From: Aeoliella straminimaris
Lineage (GTDB): Bacteria; Planctomycetota; Planctomycetia; Pirellulales; Lacipirellulaceae
NCBI RefSeq assembly: GCF_024054565.1
Contig: NZ_JAMXLR010000006.1
Span: forward strand, 124,001-188,000
Length of the DNA: 64,000 nucleotides
Direction of reading: 5' to 3'
This document shows positions 26,732-37,400 of the stretch, in pieces; within the stretch, counting starts at the first letter, position 1; the number at the start of each line of letters is the position of its first letter. The translations under genes were made by a program, and so were the position numbers. Under the pieces are notes generated by a model. It saw nothing but the letters and a program-made list of their open reading frames with translations. It searched no databases and had not been told where the DNA came from.

Positions 26732-26950
26732 ATGTCCAAATTAGACGGCTACTTGCGGATCACAGAGGCCGCGGAGTACCTCGGCGTCTCGCCAAATACT
26801 CTGCGGAATTGGGGGCGAAGCGGCAAGCTGGCTGAGCGCCGGCATCCAATCAATGGTTACCGACTGTACTCTCGCGAAGAACTAGATCACATCCTCAGCG
26901 AGGCTCAACAACCGAAGTCAACTAGCCTGCGCAAGAAGAAACCCCGTTAG
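26732..26950 (+). CDS. MerR-type helix-turn-helix protein
   Basis: 72 residues from the ATG at 26732, with GGAAG upstream. The sequence YLRITEAAEYLGVSPNTLRNWGRSGKLAERRHPINGYRLYSREELDHIL is a complete MerR/HTH_17 winged helix, ending in a basic tail (LRKKKPR). It is the first gene of the plus-strand cluster, 78 bases before the P-loop ATPase gene. A role as regulator of the following genes is inferred from position only; it has no ligand-binding domain. Confidence 0.85.
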   Translation: MSKLDGYLRITEAAEYLGVSPNTLRNWGRSGKLAERRHPINGYRLYSREELDHILSEAQQPKSTSLRKKKPR

Positions 26951-27028
26951 AAAGTCATCCTGCAGCGGTATCTCAAGAGCAATCCAATCCCCTCGGCAGA
27001 AGACCTTAATCTGGCTGGTGGCAAACAC

Positions 27029-28867
27029 ATGGCGAACAACCCGTACCTCGACCAGTTCCTTATGTTCTACAGCCAGTCTGACGCTGGCAACGGACTGACG
27101 CGCGGCCTTGAGAATGATTTGGCACGTCGGACCTATGTGCCCACCAAGCTCGATCGTGAACTTCGAGACGCGATTCTGGATTGCACGTATCGCCTCGTGA
27201 TCCTGACTGGAAATGCCGGTGACGGCAAAACCGCTTTCATTCAGAAACTAGAGGAAGCAGCAGAAGCGACAGGGGCAACAGTATCGCGTCCTGATTCTCT
27301 GGGAAGTCACTTTGAGCTAGGCGGTCGGACGTTCCGGACGTTGTATGACGGTTCGGTTGAAGTTCCAGGCACCACAAATCAAGAAATGTTGGCGAACTTC
27401 TTCCTCGATTTACAAGGGGACGATCCACCCACAGCCAACACGTGCCTCGTCGTTGCGATGAACGAGGGCAAGCTCATTGACTTCCTGTCGCACACAACGC
27501 AGTTCAAATGGCTTAGCCAGCAACTGCTAGAGCATCTCCAGCTCGACTCCCCGCTTTCTGACGACATGGTTCTCGTGAACTTGAACTTGCGGTCAGTCGT
27601 AGACGCCGCTCGCGGTCAAACCGACAGCATCTTTGATCAGATTCTTGATCGGTACGTCGCTGAGGAGTTCTGGACGTCTTGTGACGGGTGCCCTGCCCGA
27701 CACCGATGCCCAGTCAAGTTCAATGTCGACACGTTTCGACTCCGCAGTACAAGTGGGCTCAGTGACAAAGATGCCGAAGAGGTCGAGGAAAGAAACGCCT
27801 CGGCGCGGATCGCCCGATCACGCCTAAAAAGCATATTCCAGATCCTACACTTCCGAAAACGGATTCACGTAACGGTACGCGATCTGAGATCAGTGCTCGC
27901 GTTTACATTGTTCGGCAAGCACACGTGCCAGCAGATCGAGCAAGAGATTCAAGGCGGAAACGCAGACTTCACAGATCGTTACTACTACAACGCCGTTTTT
28001 GATGCGAACGAAAAAGATCGCATCCTCGGCCTCCTACGCGACTTTGATGTCGGACTGGCTTCGTTGCCTATGACCGACAGCCGATTGAGCTTCACGAGGC
28101 CGGGCACCTCCGAGTTTCGCCAACTCTTCTTGCGATTTGACCAAGCTGGGACGCTCGGTCGAACCACCAGCGATGTCGAAGACCTCTGCCGGCTCTACGA
28201 TACCCGTCCAATGAGCCCTGAGCAGCGTACGCAAGACGCCTTAGAGACATCACGAAAGTACGTAGCATCCTTGCGTCGCAAATTGTTCTTTGAAGGCGAT
28301 CAACCGGACGAACAGGGACAACGCAAGTTTCTCTCGCATCTGCTTCCATACGACAACATTGAAAAGTTCATGCGGTTCATCGAGACCAAGACTGACCCCT
28401 CGGGTCAACTCAAGCAATGGATCGTGCTCGCGATCAGTCGAAGCGAGAGCATCTACGACGAACAACGCGGCCGTGAGAATATCTGCATCCGCACTCGCCA
28501 TGACGCAGACACGGCCGTGAAGGCCTACTTCACGTACCCAGCCGGACACTTCAACCTTGAAGTAGAGGAGCCGCCAGCGCAAGCCACGTACGTAGAATTC
28601 CTGCCGACGAGTGTCCATCTGCGGCATCACGAACGCAACATCATGCTGGAAATATCACTGGATCTCTACGAAATGTTGATGCGTATCCGCGACGGCTACG
28701 TTCCCGCGGCGGGAGAGATGAGGGCGTTTTTCTTGAACTTGCTGATGTTCAAGAAGCAGCTCATGTCTCTGCCCTCCGATCGCCTGCTCCTTTCGGGTTC
28801 CGACTACAATCTTTACCAAATGTCACGGACGCCGCAGAACGGTGTTTCCATCGGCGTGCCTTCGTGA
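27029..28867 (+). CDS. P-loop ATPase, DptF-like by size and layout
   Basis: 612 residues. A Walker A motif, GNAGDGKTA, lies at residues 61-69 (LVILTGNAGDGKTAFIQKL). A candidate Walker B strand with a polar end, TCLVVAMNEG, follows at about 137-146. A four-Cys cluster (CDGCPARHRC and a nearby Cys) sits at about 215-226. The rest is helical. The size, the Walker site close to the N-terminus, the N-E-G loop and the Cys cluster recall DndF/DptF, the first protein of the phosphorothioate-dependent restriction set, but I cannot confirm homology. The next gene starts 11 bases after its stop, so the two are co-transcribed. Confidence 0.6.
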   Translation: MANNPYLDQFLMFYSQSDAGNGLTRGLENDLARRTYVPTKLDRELRDAILDCTYRLVILTGNAGDGKTAFIQKLEEAAEATGATVSRPDSLGSHFELGGRTFRTLYDGSVEVPGTTNQEMLANFFLDLQGDDPPTANTCLVVAMNEGKLIDFLSHTTQFKWLSQQLLEHLQLDSPLSDDMVLVNLNLRSVVDAARGQTDSIFDQILDRYVAEEFWTSCDGCPARHRCPVKFNVDTFRLRSTSGLSDKDAEEVEERNASARIARSRLKSIFQILHFRKRIHVTVRDLRSVLAFTLFGKHTCQQIEQEIQGGNADFTDRYYYNAVFDANEKDRILGLLRDFDVGLASLPMTDSRLSFTRPGTSEFRQLFLRFDQAGTLGRTTSDVEDLCRLYDTRPMSPEQRTQDALETSRKYVASLRRKLFFEGDQPDEQGQRKFLSHLLPYDNIEKFMRFIETKTDPSGQLKQWIVLAISRSESIYDEQRGRENICIRTRHDADTAVKAYFTYPAGHFNLEVEEPPAQATYVEFLPTSVHLRHHERNIMLEISLDLYEMLMRIRDGYVPAAGEMRAFFLNLLMFKKQLMSLPSDRLLLSGSDYNLYQMSRTPQNGVSIGVPS

Positions 28868-28878
28868 GGTAGGTAAAC

Positions 28879-30639
28879 ATGGCAAAGAAGAAAGCGACTA
28901 GCCCGCTTACGCGGAATCAAAAACTGTTTCAAATGCCGCACCTGTACCCCGTCGACGCGAACAACCTCGACGTGGATGAGGCGATGAGCCGCTTGTTTAT
29001 CTACTTGCGTACGGGCGGGCGGCTGATTCGGCGTTCTGACAAAGTTGTCTTCGACGCCAAGCTGTGTGAAGACGCGGAAACGCCTAAAGCTGTCCTTGAG
29101 GCTGTCCTCGAAGAAAACGGTCATCTGTTTGATGGTGTTGGCGACGACCGTCGCGATCTGCTTTCTTCGTGGCTAGAGTCGCACTTCGCGATCATGTCTC
29201 GTCGCGGTAAGTCGGCCGGTGGCGCGTACCGCATGGCTGGTCTTCGACCACTGCATTTTATGGTTATCAAACTGTTCAACCCCAATGTGAAGGGGCAAGA
29301 CCGTCGTTTGAGCCAGTTCTTTTATAACGCACTCAAAGATGACCCAACGCTGACATCTGCTCCGGATTCGCTTATGCGTCAGTTCTTTGAGATTGGCGCT
29401 CGGCGACATGGGGACAATGACTATCGTGTCGACGAAAACGCACTGAAGCAGCTTGCCACGGATCACAAGCTCGACATCGAGTTGCTATTCCTTCTTCGGC
29501 TACTCCAGCCCTTTGATACCGACAAATACAGCACAAAGAAGGATGACCAGGTCGCCGACACCGAGTTTCTATGCCCTGAGCAGATTGACTTAATGAAACA
29601 GGATCTCAAGCTGCTGTTTCTCTATAAAGACTGCATCCCGCGCCGTGAACTCATCAATTACATGACCACCTTGATGGTGTTCCATGCGGCATTGTATTTC
29701 TACCAGATCGTTCGCATCGCCAACCACATGATCGAGCACGGCAAGCTGCCCGAGCCGCAAGGTGAACAGCCACAACCAGGTGACCCCCGCAGTCACGCAC
29801 CCTTCACGCTAGACATTTTTTGCGACATGGCGGGAGGTCATCACGAACAAGTCGATTCAATTGCCAAGCAACGGTTTACCGAACATTTCAAAGACGTCGA
29901 GAAGTATTTCAAGTCAGCATATCTGATGAAGAAGTTGGAGGAGTTCGCGGGTGGATACCTAACTCCCGACCAGAAAAAGGGCGGCGGAAAGGCGTACATT
30001 GAGCTGTTGCTCAAGGGCTATCTGAATCACAAGGACATCGACGGTTACTTCGCTAGAGACATTCAAGCGATTCGTCAGGCAGGCTACGACGAAGAAAGCG
30101 GTGAGTTCAATCCCGACGTTGAACGGATCATCGCCATCTGCAACGGCCGCGGGCTGAATCGTCTGCAAACCTTCGTCGAGATTCTTTACCACTTCCAGTA
30201 CAGCACGCTCCGAGAACAGCATCGCAAGCTGATTTCTGGGCTGTGCGGCAACGAGTTGGATCGAGGCTTCATGGCAGGCCGAGGGCGTGCTCGCCGGAAG
30301 TACGTGATCGGGAACGAACTGTTGGAAGTGTTGATTCAACTCGCAGCGCTGGAAAAACGCGAAAGCGACAACAAATGGCAAACGCGGCCGATGCCCATCC
30401 GCAAGTTCGTTGATTGGCTGGGTGGTCGCTACGGATTGCTAATCGACACGCTTGGTCCCAACGGAGAAGAGAGCGAGCAGAACAACCGTGCTCTGGCGGC
30501 CAACTACGAGGCACTCAAAACAAGGCTGCGGCAACTTGGATTCTTTACGGATTTGGCGGACGCCTCGAACTCCCAGGTGATTGAACCGCGGTTCCACATC
30601 GTCAGTGGTGAAATGGAAGATACGCTCTCCGGAGCTTGA
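28879..30639 (+). CDS. protein of unknown function in defence-like operon
   Basis: 586 residues from the ATG at 28879. I do not recognise a domain. The N-terminus is basic (MAKKKATSPLTRNQKLF), and most of the protein is predicted helical, with Leu- and Asp-rich stretches such as DHKLDIELLFLLRLLQPFDTDKY and LMKQDLKLLFLYKDCIPRRELINYMTTLMVF. Short patterns such as FCDMAGGHHEQVDS may mark a turn, but no catalytic motif stands out. It lies between the P-loop ATPase and the methyltransferase with 11- and 13-base gaps. By order it would take the place of DptG in a Dpt-like system; this is inference. Confidence 0.55.
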   Translation: MAKKKATSPLTRNQKLFQMPHLYPVDANNLDVDEAMSRLFIYLRTGGRLIRRSDKVVFDAKLCEDAETPKAVLEAVLEENGHLFDGVGDDRRDLLSSWLESHFAIMSRRGKSAGGAYRMAGLRPLHFMVIKLFNPNVKGQDRRLSQFFYNALKDDPTLTSAPDSLMRQFFEIGARRHGDNDYRVDENALKQLATDHKLDIELLFLLRLLQPFDTDKYSTKKDDQVADTEFLCPEQIDLMKQDLKLLFLYKDCIPRRELINYMTTLMVFHAALYFYQIVRIANHMIEHGKLPEPQGEQPQPGDPRSHAPFTLDIFCDMAGGHHEQVDSIAKQRFTEHFKDVEKYFKSAYLMKKLEEFAGGYLTPDQKKGGGKAYIELLLKGYLNHKDIDGYFARDIQAIRQAGYDEESGEFNPDVERIIAICNGRGLNRLQTFVEILYHFQYSTLREQHRKLISGLCGNELDRGFMAGRGRARRKYVIGNELLEVLIQLAALEKRESDNKWQTRPMPIRKFVDWLGGRYGLLIDTLGPNGEESEQNNRALAANYEALKTRLRQLGFFTDLADASNSQVIEPRFHIVSGEMEDTLSGA

Positions 30640-30652
30640 AAGTGATACGTCT

Positions 30653-32851
30653 ATGGCAAAGAAGAAGAAAGCAGTACGAAAGAAAAAGGGAGCGGACGCT
30701 ATCCTGACTGCCGATCCGTCCGTTGACGATGGTGATCTGCCGGAAGGGCAAGCTGTCGACAGCGTGCAACTCGACGAAGGCCAGGTCGTCGATCTTGTCA
30801 CCGGCGAGGTCGTCAAGCTCAACGATCTGGAGCTGATCATCCAAGAAGAGCAACGGAAGCTGCTTGAGGAGTTTGGCTACCCCGAAGAACAGAAGGCGGA
30901 TCTCATTCGGCGTAAGTTTCGGGTTAGGCCGAAACAACTCAAGGCGAAAGCATTTCCGCTGGTCGTCTTGCGTTCCAACGGCGGTGATTCGGACGTCGAC
31001 GATCAGGACCGCGTCTACATTCTGATGGACATCCAGAAGCCCAAGGTCAAAGCGGAAGACTCGAAGAAGGGAGCCGAGGGCCTTGCCGAGTTCCTTCGGG
31101 ACACGCCCGGTGCGGAGTACGCGGTGTGGACCAACGGCACCGATCGTGTGGTGTATTGGAAGGAAACGGGGCGCATCAAGATTCGCACGCGGTTGATCAA
31201 CGACATCCCGCGTTTCGGCCGTGGCCCCGAGGACTGTTTTGCGCCGGGCAAACAAGCGCTACGAGCTGCAAGCGGCCTTTCGCTCCGACAAGCCTTTCAG
31301 CGTTGCCACGATTATGTCTATGCCAATCGAGGCGGGTCGAACGAGACGATCTTCTGGGAGTTCCTCAAGATCGTCTTCGCCAAGATTCAAGATGAGCGTT
31401 GCATACAGAAGGCCGAATCAGAAGGAGCTGAGTACGAGCGCCGTTTTCGCATTGCCAGTCTGGAAGAACGGAACGACGCGGAGAAGTCGCAGCGAGTCAA
31501 AGATCGCGTGGAGGAACTTTACGCCGAAGTCCGGCAGCTTTATCCAGAGCTGTTTGCTCAGCAGGTTGAAGAAGTCGACCTCGCACCACGAATCCTGACT
31601 TACGTCGTTGCCCAACTGGCCGATTACGACTTCCTCAACTCGTCGGTCGATGTGAAGGGCGAAGCCTACGAAGCGATCGTGGGTAAGAACTTGCAGGGAA
31701 CGAGGGGCGAGTTTTTCACGCCGCGTAACGCGGTGAAGATGGGCATCCGGATGCTGGATCCTGAGCCGGGCATGAAGTGCATCGACCCGGCTTGTGGAAC
31801 AGGCGGATTCATCGTGGTCATACTCAATTACATGGCGGCGAAGATCGCCAGACGCATGGAGAGTGAGGGCAAAGATCCGAAAGCCAAGGACCTGAGTGAA
31901 TACAACCACGAGCTGAAGCTCGCCTCCCAGCGCATCTTCGGCCTCGACATCAACCCTAACCTCGTTCGTGTCGCCCGCATGAACATGGTGATGAACAACG
32001 ATGGTCAAGGCGGGATCACGCACTTGGGTTCGCTGGATCGGCCTGAGAGCTGGGAGTTCCCACCGGGTAAGACAAAGACTTACCAGTCGGATGGAAAATT
32101 CAAAGACGTTGATATTGCGAGTTACTTCCGTGACGAGTTGCAGGAGGGAACCTTCGACATTTGTGCGTCCAATCCTCCCTTTGGAACAAAAATCAAGATC
32201 GACTCGGAAGCGATCCTTTCCCAATACGATCTCGCCCGACGTTGGAGCTACGATGAAGAACGCGACCTTTGGTCCGCCACACCGGCACTCCAAGCAGGCG
32301 TGTCGCCGGAAATCCTATTCTTGGAGCGGTGCGTCAAGCTACTGAAGCCAGGCACAGGCCAGCTCTGCATCGTTCTTCCAGATGGACTTCTCGGCAATCC
32401 GGACGACGAGTACATCCGCGTTTGGCTGATGCGGCACTGTGAGGTACTCGCGCTGGTGGACATGCCGGTGGAACTCTTCCTTCCCAAGGTTGGGATGCAA
32501 ACGCACCTCGTGTTTCTTCGTCGCAAGACTACGGATGAGATGAACGAAGAGAGTTTGGGTGGGGAGTTGAAAGATTACCCCATCTTCATGGCAATCGCGA
32601 AGAACGTCGGCAAGGATCGTCGCGACAATCAGATTTTCAAGCGAGACCGAGAGGGACGGATACTTGATCACTTCAGGAACGCGAACGGGCAAGATCTTCA
32701 CGGAGCCTATTTGAAGGCGTCGGTTCTCGACTTTCTACCTTTCGTCGATCAATACGGACGCATGGTTGACGATGATCTGCCATTCATTGCCAAGGCGTAC
32801 CACGACTTCTTGTCGGCAAAGGAGGAGGGAACGGTTGACTATGAGCGATGA
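30653..32851 (+). CDS. hsdM: type I-like DNA adenine methyltransferase (HsdM) with HsdR-like N-terminus
   Basis: 732 residues from the ATG at 30653; the frame is open from 30581 but that part overlaps the previous gene. Residues about 55-180 resemble the N-terminal nuclease domain of type I restriction subunits (RRKFRVRPKQLKAKAFPLVVLR ... YILMDIQKP ... YAVWTNGTDRVVYWK). The usual E-I-K-K-P of the nuclease core is D-I-Q-K-P here. The rest is N6-methylase: GTRGEFFTPRNAV, DPACGTGGF (SAM-binding motif I), GLDINPNLVRVARMN, and the catalytic SNPPFG. It should methylate adenine in a target set by the specificity subunit. The next gene overlaps its last 11 bases. Confidence 0.87.
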   Translation: MAKKKKAVRKKKGADAILTADPSVDDGDLPEGQAVDSVQLDEGQVVDLVTGEVVKLNDLELIIQEEQRKLLEEFGYPEEQKADLIRRKFRVRPKQLKAKAFPLVVLRSNGGDSDVDDQDRVYILMDIQKPKVKAEDSKKGAEGLAEFLRDTPGAEYAVWTNGTDRVVYWKETGRIKIRTRLINDIPRFGRGPEDCFAPGKQALRAASGLSLRQAFQRCHDYVYANRGGSNETIFWEFLKIVFAKIQDERCIQKAESEGAEYERRFRIASLEERNDAEKSQRVKDRVEELYAEVRQLYPELFAQQVEEVDLAPRILTYVVAQLADYDFLNSSVDVKGEAYEAIVGKNLQGTRGEFFTPRNAVKMGIRMLDPEPGMKCIDPACGTGGFIVVILNYMAAKIARRMESEGKDPKAKDLSEYNHELKLASQRIFGLDINPNLVRVARMNMVMNNDGQGGITHLGSLDRPESWEFPPGKTKTYQSDGKFKDVDIASYFRDELQEGTFDICASNPPFGTKIKIDSEAILSQYDLARRWSYDEERDLWSATPALQAGVSPEILFLERCVKLLKPGTGQLCIVLPDGLLGNPDDEYIRVWLMRHCEVLALVDMPVELFLPKVGMQTHLVFLRRKTTDEMNEESLGGELKDYPIFMAIAKNVGKDRRDNQIFKRDREGRILDHFRNANGQDLHGAYLKASVLDFLPFVDQYGRMVDDDLPFIAKAYHDFLSAKEEGTVDYER

Positions 32852-34397
32852 TTGCCGGTTTCAGTCAGCGTTTGCGACAGCCGAGGAGTTCTCTTCGATT
32901 GAAGTGTTCGCAGCAGCGTCGACGGAAGTGTATTCCGGAGCACATCGTCTAGACGGCGAGTACTATGGTGACGATGGTTATCGTGCAAAGCACTCGTTGG
33001 AGCGGTCCGGATTTCCACGCGGACAACTTCAAGATACGTCTGCTGTCTTTCAGCCGGGCCTTTGCGGCCCAAACAGCGAGTCTCAGGCTCACCGAGGAAC
33101 TTCGCAGCGTTCGCCGCGAAGCCGTGGGGGTCGGACATACGTCGATGACAAGGAAACCGGCGTCCTGTTTCTTACTACCGCTGACATGCTTCAGGCCCGG
33201 TTCGATTCTCCTCGATACATCTCGCGAGTTTTGTCATCTTCCGTTTTGAGGATTCAGCCGGGGTGTATTCTCATCTCGGGTTCGGGCACCATTGGCAATA
33301 CTGTCCTTGCGACTGACGATTTTTCCGATGCGTACGTCTCGCATGATGCCTTTAGAGTTACTCCCAATGATCACAGCGATTTGGGTATGCTCTACTGCTT
33401 CTTTCAAAGTAATGCTGGCCAGTTCTTGTTGACTCGGAACAAGTCCGGAGGTGTTGTAGAACACATTTACGAGCACGATCTCAATACGCTTGTTATTCCA
33501 TTGCTGCCGCGGGCGTTTCGCAAAGAGCTTACCCGCCTGATCGACGAATCGTGTCACCTGCGAGTAAATGCTAACAAACTGATCGACGAGGCGATCGCCG
33601 ATGTTCAGCATCAGTGCTACTTGCCAGACCTGAGCCATTTCATGTCTGGTCGCACGCCAGACGCGGAGCCGCTCACGTTCATCCACTCAGCCAAAGCGAG
33701 GCTTTTTCCAGAAGACGCACAGTTCGGCGAACGCCGGCTCGATGCGACCTACCATGAGCCAGCCGCTGTCGCCCTCGCCAAATACATCCTTTCGCACGAC
33801 CGCGGTTGCCAACTCGGTCAAGTGCTGACGGCCGTACGAAACTCAACACTCCGAAAGCGGAACTATGTTGACGATCCGGAACTCGGCGTGGCGCTGATCG
33901 GTGGAAAGCAGCTCATGCAATGGCGTCCGCAGGGACTGAAATACCTTTCAAGCTCGCTCACCAGAAACCTTGAGAAAGAAACGGTAGAGAGCGGATGGAC
34001 GATTGTGTCCTGTGGCGGAACTCTGGGGCGTTGCCAGTACATTCATCGCAACTTTGAAGGCTGGGCGATGTCCCAGGACGTAATGCGAATCATTCCCGAT
34101 AAGGACAAGATCGCCCCAGGCTTCATCTATGCGTTCCTATCTTCCGCCTACGGTCAGACTCAGATTCACTGTCGAGGATATGGCTCTGTCATCCCGAGAC
34201 TTCGTGACTTTCAGTTCAACACCATTGCCATTCCTGTTCCTGACGACCGGGGAGAGTCGATCCATGAAAAGATCGTTGCGGCATACGAAGCCCGGGGAGA
34301 AGCCCACGACCGTGAAGATGAGGCGTTCAGACTTTTTGATTCGGCAATCGAACGCGGCAGGGCTTATACCGAAGCTGAATGGGGATCGGAGTACTAA
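32841..34397 (+). CDS. hsdS: type I-like specificity subunit (HsdS)
   Basis: 518 residues from the ATG at 32841, which lies inside the end of the methylase gene. Two target-recognition halves are seen. The first contains LTTADMLQ and PGCILISGSGTIGNTVLA then LYCFFQSNAGQFLL; the second contains IGGKQLMQW, SGWTIVSCGGTLGRCQYI and GFIYAFLSSAYGQTQI. Each half ends in a conserved helical spacer (TRLIDESCHLRVNANKLIDEAI and IHEKIVAAYEARGEAHD). Such proteins dictate the two-part DNA sequence that the methylase modifies. No HsdR-type translocase is encoded nearby. A patch at about residues 70-95 (CGPNSESQAHRGTSQ) is unusual for the family. Confidence 0.82.
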   Translation: MSDDCRFQSAFATAEEFSSIEVFAAASTEVYSGAHRLDGEYYGDDGYRAKHSLERSGFPRGQLQDTSAVFQPGLCGPNSESQAHRGTSQRSPRSRGGRTYVDDKETGVLFLTTADMLQARFDSPRYISRVLSSSVLRIQPGCILISGSGTIGNTVLATDDFSDAYVSHDAFRVTPNDHSDLGMLYCFFQSNAGQFLLTRNKSGGVVEHIYEHDLNTLVIPLLPRAFRKELTRLIDESCHLRVNANKLIDEAIADVQHQCYLPDLSHFMSGRTPDAEPLTFIHSAKARLFPEDAQFGERRLDATYHEPAAVALAKYILSHDRGCQLGQVLTAVRNSTLRKRNYVDDPELGVALIGGKQLMQWRPQGLKYLSSSLTRNLEKETVESGWTIVSCGGTLGRCQYIHRNFEGWAMSQDVMRIIPDKDKIAPGFIYAFLSSAYGQTQIHCRGYGSVIPRLRDFQFNTIAIPVPDDRGESIHEKIVAAYEARGEAHDREDEAFRLFDSAIERGRAYTEAEWGSEY

Positions 34398-34400
34398 CAA

Positions 34401-37400
34401 ATGAGCACATCCACAGAGCTATTCCGACTCGACGATGCCGTCGTTGTTGACGAATACGTCGACGCCTTGTTCGGTGAACTGAAGTCGTTTCTCCAAGCGA
34501 AGAACCCTGGCCACTGCCAGCGGATCGACTACCTCCCGTGCGATGTGATGAATCGACTGGGACAGCGATTGGCCGACGACCCCGACTTGCAGTCCGCAAA
34601 GGTGGTCTGCCGTGTTGTGACCGACAAACCCGATCACGCGGACCATGAGCCGTGGGAAACGAGTGGCAGCGGTGCGGTCGCATTTCGAGAAGATGCAACC
34701 TATGGGCGTATCCGCGTGTTCTGCGCGCTGTTCCCGGCTGGAATCCGTCTGGCCGAGGAAGACTCGCTGAATATCGCCACCTTCAAGACCGACGACGCGG
34801 TTAGCTTCAACGTCCGCAAGTGCTTGGACACGCACGTTCGAGCGAAGGTCAATATGTTGCCGGAGGATGAGCGTAAGATCCTGGACGCCATTCTGAAGGA
34901 AGAGTCGGTCAGACAGTTGGACGTGCGACTGAAACTTCGCTACATCCTGTCCGTTCTCGGGCAGAAGGAAGCCAGCAATCAGCCCGTCAACTGGGAAACT
35001 GCTGGAGGGTACCTGTACGAACTACGCATGATTCCCGACTTCAAACTGGAATCGGAGAATCTTCCGGTGCAGCTTACACGCAACCAGATGTGTGCTGCGA
35101 TCTTGAGTGACGGCGATAAGAGCTTGACCCAGAATCTGGATCGACTGGTCGCCGAAAAGGGGCTCGACGACGAAGAGCGGCGTCGGGACCTGGCTGTTTT
35201 TCTGTCTGACAAGGACACGATGCAACCGGACCAGTGGTTGCCGGATATCTGCCACGATGACACTGCTCGTGAAAAGTTGTCTTTCGACGAGTGGCATTTC
35301 AGCGAGCCGACAACTGGCGTCAGCATTGAGCTGAGCCCACTACAAAATCCCAATACGTCCAAGGTCGCCAAAGGCCTGATTTATCAAAACGGTGCGTTGG
35401 TCAATGACGGCAAGAAACCCATTCAGATTCGATGGACCGTCAAGCCGGTTGGCACAAAAGACGTCGGCGGCTATCGCATCTATGTTGTGCGCAACACGGA
35501 AGACGAAGGCGAGGTAGACGTTGTCACGCCCCAGGCACTGTCGGGCAAGCGCAAGTCGTTCATGGTGCCGATCGCCGACAACAATCTGGACGACGACGAG
35601 AAGTGCGTCGTGCGCCTCCGCATCCAGGCTCTGAACAAGAACGGGGTTCCGCTGCAAGATGCCAGTGACGAATCAGAAGAGTTCTGGATCGAGAACGGCG
35701 AGGAGATCACACCCCCACCGCCTGACCGCGGAAAACGCCTTCGTCATTTGAAAGAGGTGTCTTTCCGAGCGACTCACAAAACGGGCAAGGCTTACGATGT
35801 GCGCAGTCGTGGATGGGATGCCAAACGTGACTATATCTATGCCCTTCGACTCACCAACAACGACCGCGGTGATTTGGCACTGAATCCGCTGCTGCGAGAC
35901 CTCGAACGCGAGATCCTGCTCAATCCAAACAACCTTGGCGTCTACGAGGCAAACATTGTTGGGAAGCGAACGGCGCAGCTTGCTGATTTCCACGAAATCG
36001 AACTGCCTGACTCGGTCAACACGATGGCGAACGACTTCTTCGAGGCAAGAAGTGCGTTCTTCACGGCCGTTCGCGAGCTGGAAGATGGAACGGGCGTCGT
36101 GGAGATTGCCGATCTCCACACGGTCATGGATGAGTCGTTGATCTACATTCAGAAGTATGTCGAACTGCTCAAAAAAGTTGCCGAAAAGGTTGGGAACGCC
36201 ACGGGCCCGGGACAAATCAACAACATCCTGCACGATTACTCGGCAGTCATGCGGATCGACACCGTATTGATGAGGATTGGCCCCACAGAGTCCCCAATGC
36301 AGGTTCTCTTGCTCAGCCCCACACATCCCCTGCGGATTCTGTGGCTGTATCAGTACGAGACTTTCGTGGATCAGTGGATTCAGAAGATGACGGGCCGAAA
36401 GCCCGACGAGATCCAGCGGCTGATTTCCGAGGACAGCATCGACAAACTGATCAACCTGAACATCCCCAACGCGATCTCCTGGGAGCAAGGCCAGACTTTC
36501 ATCAACACGGACAACCTGGATCTGTTCTGGAGTGTGTTGCCGAATGGAAACGTGAAGGACTTGCGGACGGCGGTGAACGCAGCCCGGCAAGCTGTGGGGG
36601 CCAGCCGACAAGAGGTCGTCGTTTCAACCGTCACGCCGAAGCAGATTGCCGACAAGATTGAGCGGTATCTCTGTCATCATCCCTACGTACGGTCGCTCAA
36701 GGTCAATGTGATCAATCCAGGCGACGGCGCGTTGTTGTTGGAAGCAATCAAGAGCTTGCTCGGCAAGCCGCTCTACGAGAACCTCAACTTTGACGTGAAG
36801 TTCTTCGCACCAAAGGATACACGGCACGAACTTGTTGGTGATGCGTTCGACGACTTTATGACACAGCGGCGTCCTGAAGAATGGACGTATGGTGGAACCT
36901 TGTCGGAGACGGAAGAGCGACTGCTGCAACCGAATGAAAACCCATTGTTTCCCAAGTTGGTTTACGCGAAACACTCCATCGCAGAGTTGTTGAACGACAA
37001 TGGGGGGCGATTTGAGTCGCACTTGACATTCCTGATCGACTACTTTGGGACCAGTATCGCCACCCGACCTCACACGGAACTGATGGGAAGTTCCTCGCTG
37101 CACAACCTCCTCGCCGAGTATGTCACCGACTACTCGGCCGGTGCGGCAACGGCAACATGGTCACGCCTGATCGCACCCAACGAGTGCCCTGAGTTGGCGA
37201 GCGACGGAAACACAAAGCGATTGTTTCAATCGCACGACACGTTGTCCCATCTATCTGCGTGCTTCTACGACTGGGCGGACAGCCTTGAGAAGTACACCAC
37301 GGTTCAGCTTGAGCTGACAGATTCTGGTGGAAGGCATCACCTCAAGTTGCTTCGGCAGGTTCATTTGATTTCGGACTGGGTCTTCACGATAGATCGCAAC

